NCBI GenBank assembly: GCA_021463515.1 | Contig: JAJTYZ010000049.1 | Coordinates: forward strand, 1 to 52,898 | DNA: 52,898 nucleotides | DNA from: Chthoniobacterales bacterium | GTDB lineage: Bacteria > Verrucomicrobiota > Verrucomicrobiia > Chthoniobacterales > JACTMZ01 | Reading direction: 5' to 3' | Part shown: piece by piece, positions 1 through 6,556 of the stretch | Layout of the letters: every line of letters starts with the position of its first letter | How positions within the stretch are numbered: the first letter of the stretch is position 1 | Made by a program: the position numbers and the translations under genes | The notes under the pieces: model-generated | The model's database searches: none | The model's input: the letters and a program-made list of their open reading frames with translations, nothing else | What the model was told of the DNA's origin: nothing

Positions 1-1
1 C

Positions 2-337
2 GAAAGTGCGGATGCCTATGGACGCGACTGTGACCAATGGCCAAAGTTTCGCACCGAGTCCGCAGAAAAACTTCTCACCCATGTGGATAATTTTCTTCGC
101 TATCTCGAAGTGCAGGGAGTGACGCGCAGGGTTCTTGCGTTCTATTTTCATCCCTGGGAATTCCATCCCATGCCGCAGGGCGTAATTCATTTTGGCGAAG
201 GCGGTGTCGTGCCCGATCCATTTATCACCGCCAACTGCGGCGACTATGCGTTGGAGCAATTGGACGCGCTCCTGACCGGCCTGAAAGCCCGTGGTGCTCG
301 TTTCAAAACAGCCGCGCAGATCGCTTCCGAAACGTAA
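2..337 (+). CDS. C-terminal part of a polysaccharide-deacetylase-like protein (5' truncated by window)
   Basis: The frame is open from base 2 and stops at 335-337, so only the last 111 codons are visible. The motif FHPWEFHPMP, followed by a C-terminal stretch ending in a helix with GLKARGARFKTAAQIA, resembles the C-terminal part of polysaccharide deacetylase (NodB-like) domains. In those a His-Pro segment lies near the active site and the last helix covers the barrel. The catalytic N-terminal half is outside the window, so substrate and localisation cannot be judged. The next gene begins 16 bases downstream on the same strand, suggesting one transcript. The family call rests on one motif and the fold-like ending. 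Confidence 0.55.
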   Translation, partial: ESADAYGRDCDQWPKFRTESAEKLLTHVDNFLRYLEVQGVTRRVLAFYFHPWEFHPMPQGVIHFGEGGVVPDPFITANCGDYALEQLDALLTGLKARGARFKTAAQIASET

Positions 338-353
338 TCACTCAACACATCTC

Positions 354-2168
354 ATGATCTTCCAACCACGCATTTGGCGTAGTCCGAAAAGCAATTTTTT
401 AGGCGATGAAATGTTACAATCGGCTGATGTTTACACGCGAGAAACACTGCGTGGCATCCGTGAAGAAGGGTTTGATGGCATTTGGTTGCGCGGAAGTCTT
501 TACGACCTTATGGACTCCCACGTGCTGCCCGGGCTGAACCGTCCCCGCGCGGAGGAACGTCGTCAATTACTGCGGGAACTTATTGCCCGCGGGCAGCAGG
601 AGGGCGTGGGCGTGTGGCTGTTTTTTAATGAACCGAAAGCCATCCCCGTGGTTGACCCATTTTGGCTGGAACATCCGGAATTGAAGGGGGCGGCTCATGA
701 AGAATTCTGGCGTAAAAAGGATGGGGATTTTTTGGCTTTGGGTGACATGCACTCGCTTCCAAAAATGAGCATGGTTTCCCTCTGCGTTTCTCATCCGCTC
801 GGACGGGAATTTTTCGTCGAAGCCGTCAACGGACTTCTCTCGCAAATTCCCGGATTGGCGGGAGTCATTCTCATCACCGCCAGTGAATCGCACGCCCATT
901 GCTGGTCGCATTACACCATGTTGCCGACGGGCGATGCCTTCCGTCCGGTGAATGAGCAAGAGTTGGAGTGTCCGCGTTGCCGTGAGCGGGGCCCCGCTAC
1001 CGTGGTGCTCGATATCATTTCCATCTGGCAGGAGGCCGTCACAAAAATGCCCGCTCCCTGCCGCGTCGTCGCGTGGAATTGGAGCTGGTCCATGTGGTAT
1101 CCTGACCCGCAGCACGAGATTGTGGATCATCTTCCCGAAGGCGTGGGATTGCAGCTGGATTGCGAGCGGGGCGGACACAAAACATGGCAGGGGCGCACGA
1201 TCCCCATTGATGAGTATTCGATCGGCTATGTCGGCCCCAGCGAACGTTTCCGCGAAACACGACGGGCTGCGGGAGCGCGTCCTGTGAATGCCAAGCTGCA
1301 AATCAACACTACCCACGAAATCGCCAGCGTTCCCAACCTCCCTCTCATTCCCAATCTCTTCGAGAAATGGTCCGGCCTCCACCGCGAAGGCACGGCCGGC
1401 GTCATGGGCAGTTGGAATTTCGCCGTGGATGCCACGCTCAATACCCATGCCTTCCGGCGATTCAACGAGAAGGAATGGACCGATGAGTCCACCTTTTGCC
1501 GCGCCATTGCCGCCTCGTATTTTGGCGACGATGTGGATGCCGATGCTGTCTTGCGAGCCTGGAATGGATTTTGCGACGCCTTTCTGCCTTATCCCTATAA
1601 TTTCGGAGTTCTTTATGTCGGGTTAGTCAATTACGCTCCGGCAAATCCGTTGGATCTGACTTATCATGCCCGACAAATGGGCATGTCGCATCTCTACCAA
1701 AAGCAGTGGGGAGACCGTCTGGAAGACACCTGCGAAGAATGGCCCTTCGAAGATGTGGTTTCTGCATGGGATCAAGTCGCGAAGCTTTGGGAAAACGCTC
1801 TGCCTCACTACCGTAAAGCCCTCGCGCCTCCCTCCACCGATCCGCTCTTTCAACGCCATCGGCGCGACGAATTAAGCTGCGCCGAAATGATAGGCCGACA
1901 TCTCATCAGCACCTACAACGCCTACCGCTTCCACGCATGGAGACTCGCGACCATGCGTAAAAAAAATCTCACGGCTCCCTGCACCCTCAAAGCCGATGAC
2001 GAAGCCCGTGCCATCTGGCAGGGCGAACTCGCCAATGTCCGCCAAACCATCCCCCTTATGGAAGCCGACCCCCGTCTCGCCTACCATGGCGAAGCCCACA
2101 CCCACCTCTTCGACATCAAAACCCTGCAAAACAAAATCGCCGCGCTCACAAAAAATTTGGAGAGCTAA
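354..2168 (+). CDS. TIM-barrel glycoside-hydrolase-like protein, uncharacterised
   Basis: This is a 604-residue protein with no signal peptide, so probably cytoplasmic. The start at 354 (MIFQPRIW) is preferred to the upstream in-frame alternative at 291, which would overlap the preceding gene. The sequence has the rhythm of a (beta/alpha)8 barrel: DGIWLRGSLYDL early, GVILITASESHAH near residue 180, VVAWNWSWSMW near residue 245 and GVMGSWNF near residue 355. A helical C-terminal domain follows. The acidic residue in TASESHAH and the aromatic-rich strand ends suggest a retaining glycosidase of the GH20/GH67-like type, but no family signature is decisive. A CxxC pair (ECPRC) interrupts the barrel near residue 205. 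Context between a deacetylase-like gene and a LacI glycan operon supports a sugar substrate. The activity is unknown. Confidence 0.6.
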   Translation: MIFQPRIWRSPKSNFLGDEMLQSADVYTRETLRGIREEGFDGIWLRGSLYDLMDSHVLPGLNRPRAEERRQLLRELIARGQQEGVGVWLFFNEPKAIPVVDPFWLEHPELKGAAHEEFWRKKDGDFLALGDMHSLPKMSMVSLCVSHPLGREFFVEAVNGLLSQIPGLAGVILITASESHAHCWSHYTMLPTGDAFRPVNEQELECPRCRERGPATVVLDIISIWQEAVTKMPAPCRVVAWNWSWSMWYPDPQHEIVDHLPEGVGLQLDCERGGHKTWQGRTIPIDEYSIGYVGPSERFRETRRAAGARPVNAKLQINTTHEIASVPNLPLIPNLFEKWSGLHREGTAGVMGSWNFAVDATLNTHAFRRFNEKEWTDESTFCRAIAASYFGDDVDADAVLRAWNGFCDAFLPYPYNFGVLYVGLVNYAPANPLDLTYHARQMGMSHLYQKQWGDRLEDTCEEWPFEDVVSAWDQVAKLWENALPHYRKALAPPSTDPLFQRHRRDELSCAEMIGRHLISTYNAYRFHAWRLATMRKKNLTAPCTLKADDEARAIWQGELANVRQTIPLMEADPRLAYHGEAHTHLFDIKTLQNKIAALTKNLES

Positions 2169-2253
2169 ACCGCCCCAGCTTCCCCAAGCCAAGTCGCCAA
2201 GCCTCCCTCGTAAGGGTACGAAAAGGTAATTCGTGAGCAATCAACACCAGATT

Positions 2254-2287
2254 TATAACTCATAAAAATGTCTGGCGGTGAGTTATA
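2254..2287. repeat. 9-bp inverted repeat (stem-loop) downstream of the glycosidase-like gene
   Basis: TATAACTCA at 2254-2262 is perfectly complementary to TGAGTTATA at 2279-2287, with a 16-base loop. No T-tract follows, so it is not a convincing intrinsic terminator. It lies in the 249-base gap between the plus-strand gene ending at 2168 and the convergent vapC. I see no gene in that gap. Confidence 0.4.
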
Positions 2288-2390
2288 CATGCGAAGGGCA
2301 ACATCTGAGGAATTGGTACCATTCGTGGGTAAAAAGCTTTTCTTTGCGCATCCGTATTTTTTAATTCTCTCTGATTTCTCGGCTGCAATA

Positions 2391-2406
2391 TTTCATGCCT
2401 GACACC
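2391..2406 (+). repeat. Copy 1 of a short interspersed motif containing CATGCCTGACAC
   Basis: The motif TTTCATGCCTGACACC lies just 3' of vapC. Near-identical copies occur at 3181-3196 and 3432-3447, all in the same orientation, so the vapBC pair is bracketed by them. Such motifs resemble REP-type elements mobilised by IS200-like (RAYT) transposases. That link is inference, as no transposase of that kind is in the window. Confidence 0.5.
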
Positions 2407-2417
2407 ACTCCACCTTT

Positions 2418-2837
2418 TCAGGTTGTCAGCTTGAGTTTTACTCCTGCTTCGCGGCAGGCGGTGATGAGTGCTTTGTCCCGTGTTGCCAAGGGGAGACCTC
2501 GGCGCAGTGCAATTTCGAGATATGCCGCATCGTAGGTGGAGAGGCCATGCCGGAGTGCGAGGTCCAAAGTCTTGTCCCACGAACGGGACAGCGCTTCGGG
2601 ATCCGCGGTAATCTCAAGATTTCGAAGCAAGGAAACGAAAGCTTCAATGCCTGCTTGATCAATCCGCTTTTTCCGCAGTGCTCCAAGCAACACATTACCC
2701 ACTTCCAAGGGCCAAATTGCAGGAACCCACGCCTTTCTTCCATCCACCATTTCCTTCAGCAGCCCATCCGTGGCCGTGCAGGCTTCATCTCCAAAGACCC
2801 AGGGTAATGCCGCAGAGCAATCGAGAACAAAACTCAT
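2418..2837 (-). CDS. vapC: VapC-family PIN-domain ribonuclease toxin
   Basis: This 139-residue protein has the usual length of VapC. The PIN-domain acidic residues are recognisable: D6 in FVLDCSAA, E45 in WPLEVGNVL, D103 in STYDAAYLE and D121 in LATRDKAL. These would bind Mg2+ for RNA cleavage. The gene overlaps the upstream antitoxin gene by four bases (ATGA), the normal arrangement for vapBC, so toxin translation is coupled to antitoxin. The pair lies inside a glycan-utilisation region and is surrounded by short palindromic repeats, consistent with acquisition as a module. The RNA target cannot be read from sequence. Confidence 0.92.
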   Translation of the reverse strand: MSFVLDCSAALPWVFGDEACTATDGLLKEMVDGRKAWVPAIWPLEVGNVLLGALRKKRIDQAGIEAFVSLLRNLEITADPEALSRSWDKTLDLALRHGLSTYDAAYLEIALRRGLPLATRDKALITACREAGVKLKLTT

Positions 2838-3085
2838 GAGCGTCCCTCATCCCGCAATCTTCGGATACTGGCTCCCTTGAGGTGATAACGCTTACGCAGC
2901 GTGCGTACCGCCGCTGCTGCCTCCTCCCGGCGTGCTGCTTTATCATCCTCATAGCCGATCAATTTCGCCACAGGCCGATCATGTTTCGTAATGACAAAGC
3001 TTACGCCTCGTCCAACGCGTTCCAACAAACTGCCGAGGGTGGTTTTCGCTTCAAAAGCTCCCACCAGTTCCGGTTTTGAATTCAT
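2834..3085 (-). CDS. vapB: Phd/YefM-type antitoxin of the VapBC pair
   Basis: This is an 83-residue protein. The N-terminal half (VGAFEAKTTLGSLLERVGRGVSFVITK, then HDRPVAKLI) is typical of the Phd/YefM DNA-binding fold. The charged C-terminal tail (AARREEAAAAVRTLRKRYHLKGAS) would wrap the toxin. It is the first gene of the reverse-strand pair and overlaps vapC by four bases. Antitoxins of this class normally repress their own promoter, which would lie at about 3086-3130. I see no clear operator palindrome there. Confidence 0.9.
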   Translation of the reverse strand: MNSKPELVGAFEAKTTLGSLLERVGRGVSFVITKHDRPVAKLIGYEDDKAARREEAAAAVRTLRKRYHLKGASIRRLRDEGRS

Positions 3086-3180
3086 TGAAACAGACTAGTT
3101 GAACCAACCAGTTTGTCAAGGCAGCGTTGCGACCACCTCCATTATGAAAGTCCCCGGAATCCAATGGTCGCTTGTCAATA

Positions 3181-3196
3181 TTCCATGCCTGACACG
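3181..3196 (+). repeat. Copy 2 of the CATGCCTGACAC motif
   Basis: TTCCATGCCTGACACG, upstream of vapB. It matches the copies at 2391 and 3432 over at least CATGCCTGACAC. Confidence 0.5.
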
Positions 3197-3253
3197 AATG
3201 GCCCTAAGATAAGGCGTGGTTGAAAAGATTTCGATGTTCTCGTTTCCGAGAGG

Positions 3254-3373
3254 GGTACCACACCCGCCTCGGGTGTCGTGCCGTGCGCCCTCGCACGGCG
3301 CATCGTTGAGTGGCCTTACGACAATGTCTCCGGCGAGGGCGCCGAAGGCAACACCCGAGGCGAGTGTGGTACC
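3254..3373. repeat. 120-bp composite palindromic (REP/MITE-like) element
   Basis: The outer arms at 3254-3276 and 3351-3373 are 23-bp inverted repeats with one mismatch, both ending in GGTACC. Inside the left half are two perfect short hairpins: ACACCCG/CGGGTGT at 3260-3276 and CCGTGCG/CGCACGG at 3281-3298. A further inverted pair (GCGCCCTCGC at 3285-3294, GCGAGGGCGC at 3333-3342) joins the two halves. The element occupies the 500-base gap between vapB and the LacI gene, where I see no credible gene. No transposase is present, so it would be a non-autonomous element or a structured extragenic repeat. Confidence 0.65.
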
Positions 3374-3431
3374 CTCAAACGCAGAAAAGTAAAATTGGGA
3401 AACCACCCTAACCATCTGTTAACTTCGTGCC

Positions 3432-3447
3432 ATTCATGCCTGACACC
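3432..3447 (+). repeat. Copy 3 of the CATGCCTGACAC motif
   Basis: ATTCATGCCTGACACC, directly after the composite palindrome and about 145 bases upstream of the LacI-gene operators. It completes the set of three same-orientation copies. Confidence 0.5.
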
Positions 3448-3591
3448 TGTTCACCGCTCGAACGTGGTAACGGGAGTAGAAGAACTCGCCTCGATGCAAC
3501 GTCACCCGCCCGCACGGCGATTCCCAGCGATTCACATCCATCTCGTTCGTCCCATTCGCCGGGTAAAAAAAACCTAAAAAATACTTGCAAG

Positions 3592-3605
3592 ATGAAACGT
3601 TTCAT
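3592..3605. promoter_or_regulatory. LacI-family operator (perfect 14-bp palindrome)
   Basis: ATGAAACGTTTCAT is a perfect palindrome with the central CG typical of LacI/GalR-family operators. It lies just upstream of the preferred start of the LacI-type gene (3622), inside the longer reading frame. That placement argues that this stretch is leader and not coding, and that the regulator represses its own operon. Confidence 0.7.
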
Positions 3606-3607
3606 GC

Positions 3608-3621
3608 GAGAAATGTTTCTC
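3608..3621. promoter_or_regulatory. Second operator-like palindrome abutting the regulator start codon
   Basis: GAGAAATGTTTCTC has 6-bp perfect arms and ends one base before the ATG at 3622. Together with the site at 3592-3605 it forms a tandem pair about one and a half helical turns apart (centre to centre 16 bp). It is weaker in the centre (TG instead of CG) than the first site. Confidence 0.5.
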
Positions 3622-4767
3622 ATGACCCCTGCCCTCGAAAAACCCCGGCTGAGCATCCGCGATGTGGCCAAGCGCGCCAACTGCGCGTTGGGCAGCGCGT
3701 CGAAGGTGCTCAACGGCAGCCTCGAGGTTTCCCCGGCCATGAAAAAAAGGGTGCTGAAGGCCATGGAGGACATGGGCTACGTCCCCAACCGCCATGCGCG
3801 CAACCTGAAATCCGGCCGCACTTACCGCTTGGGACTATTGATGCCGTTTGCCAGCGACCTTTACTACGCCACACTGCTCGATGCTTTTAATGAAACGGTC
3901 ATGGAGACCAACTACCGGCTGGATGTGCAGCTTCACCGCTGGATAGAAAAGGAAGAAGATGTGGCGATACGATATTTTGTGGAGTCAGGAATGGAGGGGG
4001 TGATCCTGCATCCTTGCCGAACAAACTATGAAAATGTCGCCAATATCCGATTGCTTGAGCAATACCGTATTCCTTGTGTCGTTATGGGGCCGCAGGGAAT
4101 ATGCAATCTCCCGGATACCGTTTTTCGGGGGATGCAGGATTTGGCCAGTGGCATGGAACTGCTGGTGAAACATCTAGCTTCTTTGGGGCATCGCAAGATC
4201 GCCCTGCTGCTACCTGCTTCCAGCAGCAAACAGTTGGGGATGCATGAGCGCCTTGACGGAGCAAAGAGAGGGGTTGCGTCTTATCAGGGGGTTAAGCTGG
4301 AAGTTATTTATATGCGAGCAGGTAGCGATAACGTTCCTTCGCAGAAAGATTTCAAAACCTACGGTATTAGCATCACGGATTATCAGGACTATGTGAGCAA
4401 GTTAGTAAAGAAATTTCTAAGTCAAAAAAAAGGGGTGACGGCGGCCATTACCGTCAATGAAATTACCGCGTGGATGCTGATTACCGCCTTGAAAGAGGGA
4501 GGATTCCGCGTGCCCGAGGATTTTTCCGTGGCGACGCTGGGGCTTTCCAATACGGAACATTTCGGCGGCTTTCCGCTGACCATGGCGGAGTATTCGCCCA
4601 TGGACATCGCGCAGTGCGCTCTGGACGCGTTGCTAAAAAAAATCGAACCCACGCTTGTTCCCCCTTCCTTGGTGGTTCGCCGCTCCTCTGCTCCCGTCTG
4701 CTTTTCCTCTCCGGGGCAACCCGAAGAACCTCAAAACAACAACAAACACGAAAGACAACAAACATGA
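3622..4767 (+). CDS. LacI-family transcriptional regulator
   Basis: This is a 381-residue one-component sugar regulator. The N-terminal helix-turn-helix and hinge helix are clear: LSIRDVAKRANCALGSASKV, then LNGSLEVS and MGYVPNRHARNLKSGRT. A periplasmic-binding-protein-like sensor domain follows, with landmarks such as YRLGLLMPF, RKIALLLPA and FSVATLGLSN. Upstream in-frame starts exist, including 3592, but the operator-like palindromes at 3592-3621 favour 3622. The gene overlaps the PEP-CTERM gene by ATGA at 4764-4767, so the regulator is the first gene of the operon it probably controls. The ligand is not predictable beyond a sugar released by the downstream enzymes. Confidence 0.9.
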   Translation: MTPALEKPRLSIRDVAKRANCALGSASKVLNGSLEVSPAMKKRVLKAMEDMGYVPNRHARNLKSGRTYRLGLLMPFASDLYYATLLDAFNETVMETNYRLDVQLHRWIEKEEDVAIRYFVESGMEGVILHPCRTNYENVANIRLLEQYRIPCVVMGPQGICNLPDTVFRGMQDLASGMELLVKHLASLGHRKIALLLPASSSKQLGMHERLDGAKRGVASYQGVKLEVIYMRAGSDNVPSQKDFKTYGISITDYQDYVSKLVKKFLSQKKGVTAAITVNEITAWMLITALKEGGFRVPEDFSVATLGLSNTEHFGGFPLTMAEYSPMDIAQCALDALLKKIEPTLVPPSLVVRRSSAPVCFSSPGQPEEPQNNNKHERQQT

Positions 4768-5672
4768 AAACAACTGAAAGCTCCCTGAAAGGGATCATCA
4801 GCCTTGCGATGGCAGGAATCATCATCGCGGCATTCGGCGCTGGAACTGCACGAGCAGCCACAGTGATTCATTACGACTCCGTCAATGGCAATTATACGGG
4901 CGGAAAAGCTGCTCCCTTTGGCGGTACGAATAATCCACACTTCACGCTTCCCACGCCGGTGGACAATGGAAAGACGCGCACTTGGAAATACAGCGATACC
5001 ACGCCCATCAGCCCGACCAATGGCTATACGGGGCCCGCCATCTATACAGTGCTGCAAACGGTGGGAGTCTCAAGTGCACAGGATTTTTGGTATAAGAGCG
5101 GAATCAATAACGGGCTGGGGACGACAAACTCCTTTGTTGTCGCGGGGGAATATCAGAGCACCGTGACGGCGATGGTTTTTTTCAAGCCGACGGTGAATCT
5201 AGGCGAGACGGTCTCGTTCGACGCTACAAGCTCCATAATCCTTAATATGTTGGTGGCTCAGGATTCTCACACCAATTGGTTTAATGAGAACCTTCGGTTT
5301 GTTGTTCAGAACGAGGGGCTGTGGTATATTTCTCAGTCCCCATTTTACACTTCCACTAACACGACTTGGACATTGACCAACGTCGGCTCCGCTAATTTTG
5401 CCTTGTTCGATCCGGAGGATAAGGCCCCTTTGCCCACGATCCCGGCATCGGGTTACACGTCTCTAGGCTCCAGTTTTACGAATATTACTGGGGTGGGATT
5501 TTATGCTGATTCTTTTGGGCGCACCAACAATTATCCTTATATGTCACTGAACGACTTTGCGGTGAACGCCACCATCATACCGGAGCCCGCCACGATGGCT
5601 CTGTTGGTCTTCGCGGCGGTCTCGGTGCTTGTTTTCGCCCGCCGTCGCAAGTCCACGTTCTTGAATTCCTGA
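4764..5672 (+). CDS. PEP-CTERM sorting-domain protein
   Basis: This 302-residue exported protein begins with a signal peptide: a charged start, the hydrophobic stretch IISLAMAGIIIAAFGAG and the site ARAA. It ends with a textbook PEP-CTERM tag: the PEP motif in IIPEPATMALL, a hydrophobic segment, then RRRKS. Such tags are recognised and cleaved by exosortase during export, in species that make extracellular polysaccharide. The middle (about residues 33-270) is Thr/Ser/Asn-rich, beta-type and has no recognised domain. The start at 4764 overlaps the LacI stop by four bases. Its place behind a regulator and ahead of glycan enzymes suggests a surface glycan-binding or adhesion role. That is inference. 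Confidence 0.88.
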   Translation: MKTTESSLKGIISLAMAGIIIAAFGAGTARAATVIHYDSVNGNYTGGKAAPFGGTNNPHFTLPTPVDNGKTRTWKYSDTTPISPTNGYTGPAIYTVLQTVGVSSAQDFWYKSGINNGLGTTNSFVVAGEYQSTVTAMVFFKPTVNLGETVSFDATSSIILNMLVAQDSHTNWFNENLRFVVQNEGLWYISQSPFYTSTNTTWTLTNVGSANFALFDPEDKAPLPTIPASGYTSLGSSFTNITGVGFYADSFGRTNNYPYMSLNDFAVNATIIPEPATMALLVFAAVSVLVFARRRKSTFLNS

Positions 5673-5681
5673 TACAATACA

Positions 5682-6464
5682 ATGAAACTTTCCTCTTTAT
5701 TTTTAGCTGTTCTGTTCACGCTTGGCGTGGACTTCCCTGTGCAGGCTGATGAGCTCCTCTTCGACGAAAACTTCGACGACGTCCCCTATGCGGACAATCA
5801 GCCGCTGCCCGAGTGGAAGGACAACAACAATGTAGGTGTGGTCGGACGGTGGTTGGTTACTGCGACGCCGGATCGAGGGATGGCGCTTACCGTGCCGGAG
5901 CAATCCGTTTCCGCGCCCCGTTCGCTGCGGTTAAACGTGACAGAATCACCCGACCCCATGGAAGCGGGAGTGACGGTCTGTGGAACCTTCGCGGATAACA
6001 AGACCAAGATCATCGCGGTGCCAGAGGCCATCACGCTGACCTTGGCATTCCGCATTGAGGATCCCGAGTGGAGAAGAAAAGGGGCGTTGCAAGTGGAGAT
6101 TATGGGAAGCTATCTCACGCCCGATCAAAAACCAAGAATGCCGGCGCAGTTGCGAATTAACTCTAAAGGAGAGCCCTTCGTGGAAGTGAATTTTGGGGGT
6201 AAGTGGACGAAAATTCCAGAGCCGATCGAATACGGAAAATGGCATCGCCTCGAAATCACCCTGCCTTCGAATCCCGCAAATGCAGAGGCCGAATATACCG
6301 TTCGCCTCTCCGATGTGGACGGAAAGACCGATCTGGGTTCGGTCAGCGGACCTCTGGCCGCGCCGTCGGAAACCGATATGTATGGCTATTTCTTCATCCA
6401 CAACTCCATGCCCGGCACACCCGTTTATATTGATGATGTATTGGCTATCCGCGGCGAGTCGTAA
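5682..6464 (+). CDS. Secreted concanavalin/LamG-like protein
   Basis: This is a 260-residue protein with a signal peptide (LFLAVLFTLGVDFPVQA, cleavage near residue 22). The mature part starts with a jelly-roll-like pattern (LLFDENFDDVPYADNQPLPEW) and ends with SETDMYGYFFIHNSMPG and TPVYIDDVLA, where a final strand carries an Asp pair. This layout matches concanavalin-A-like beta-sandwich proteins that bind or cleave glycans (LamG, or the 3-keto-disaccharide hydrolase-like group). No catalytic residues can be assigned. It starts 9 bases after the PEP-CTERM gene and is in the same operon. A carbohydrate-binding role is the likeliest. Confidence 0.7.
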   Translation: MKLSSLFLAVLFTLGVDFPVQADELLFDENFDDVPYADNQPLPEWKDNNNVGVVGRWLVTATPDRGMALTVPEQSVSAPRSLRLNVTESPDPMEAGVTVCGTFADNKTKIIAVPEAITLTLAFRIEDPEWRRKGALQVEIMGSYLTPDQKPRMPAQLRINSKGEPFVEVNFGGKWTKIPEPIEYGKWHRLEITLPSNPANAEAEYTVRLSDVDGKTDLGSVSGPLAAPSETDMYGYFFIHNSMPGTPVYIDDVLAIRGES

Positions 6465-6556
6465 GCAGCCGATGATAGTACCCGGAGCTATTTTGCTCAG
6501 GATGTCCTCATTTCTTCGAGTCGGCTTCGATTTGCGAGGTCATCATTATCTTCCTT

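Noticed and set aside
567-1448. Long reverse-strand open frame of 293 codons opposite the glycosidase-like gene
   Set aside because: It lies fully within a plus-strand gene with coherent barrel motifs, has no recognisable domain and an atypical composition; it is an antisense shadow of a GC-rich gene.
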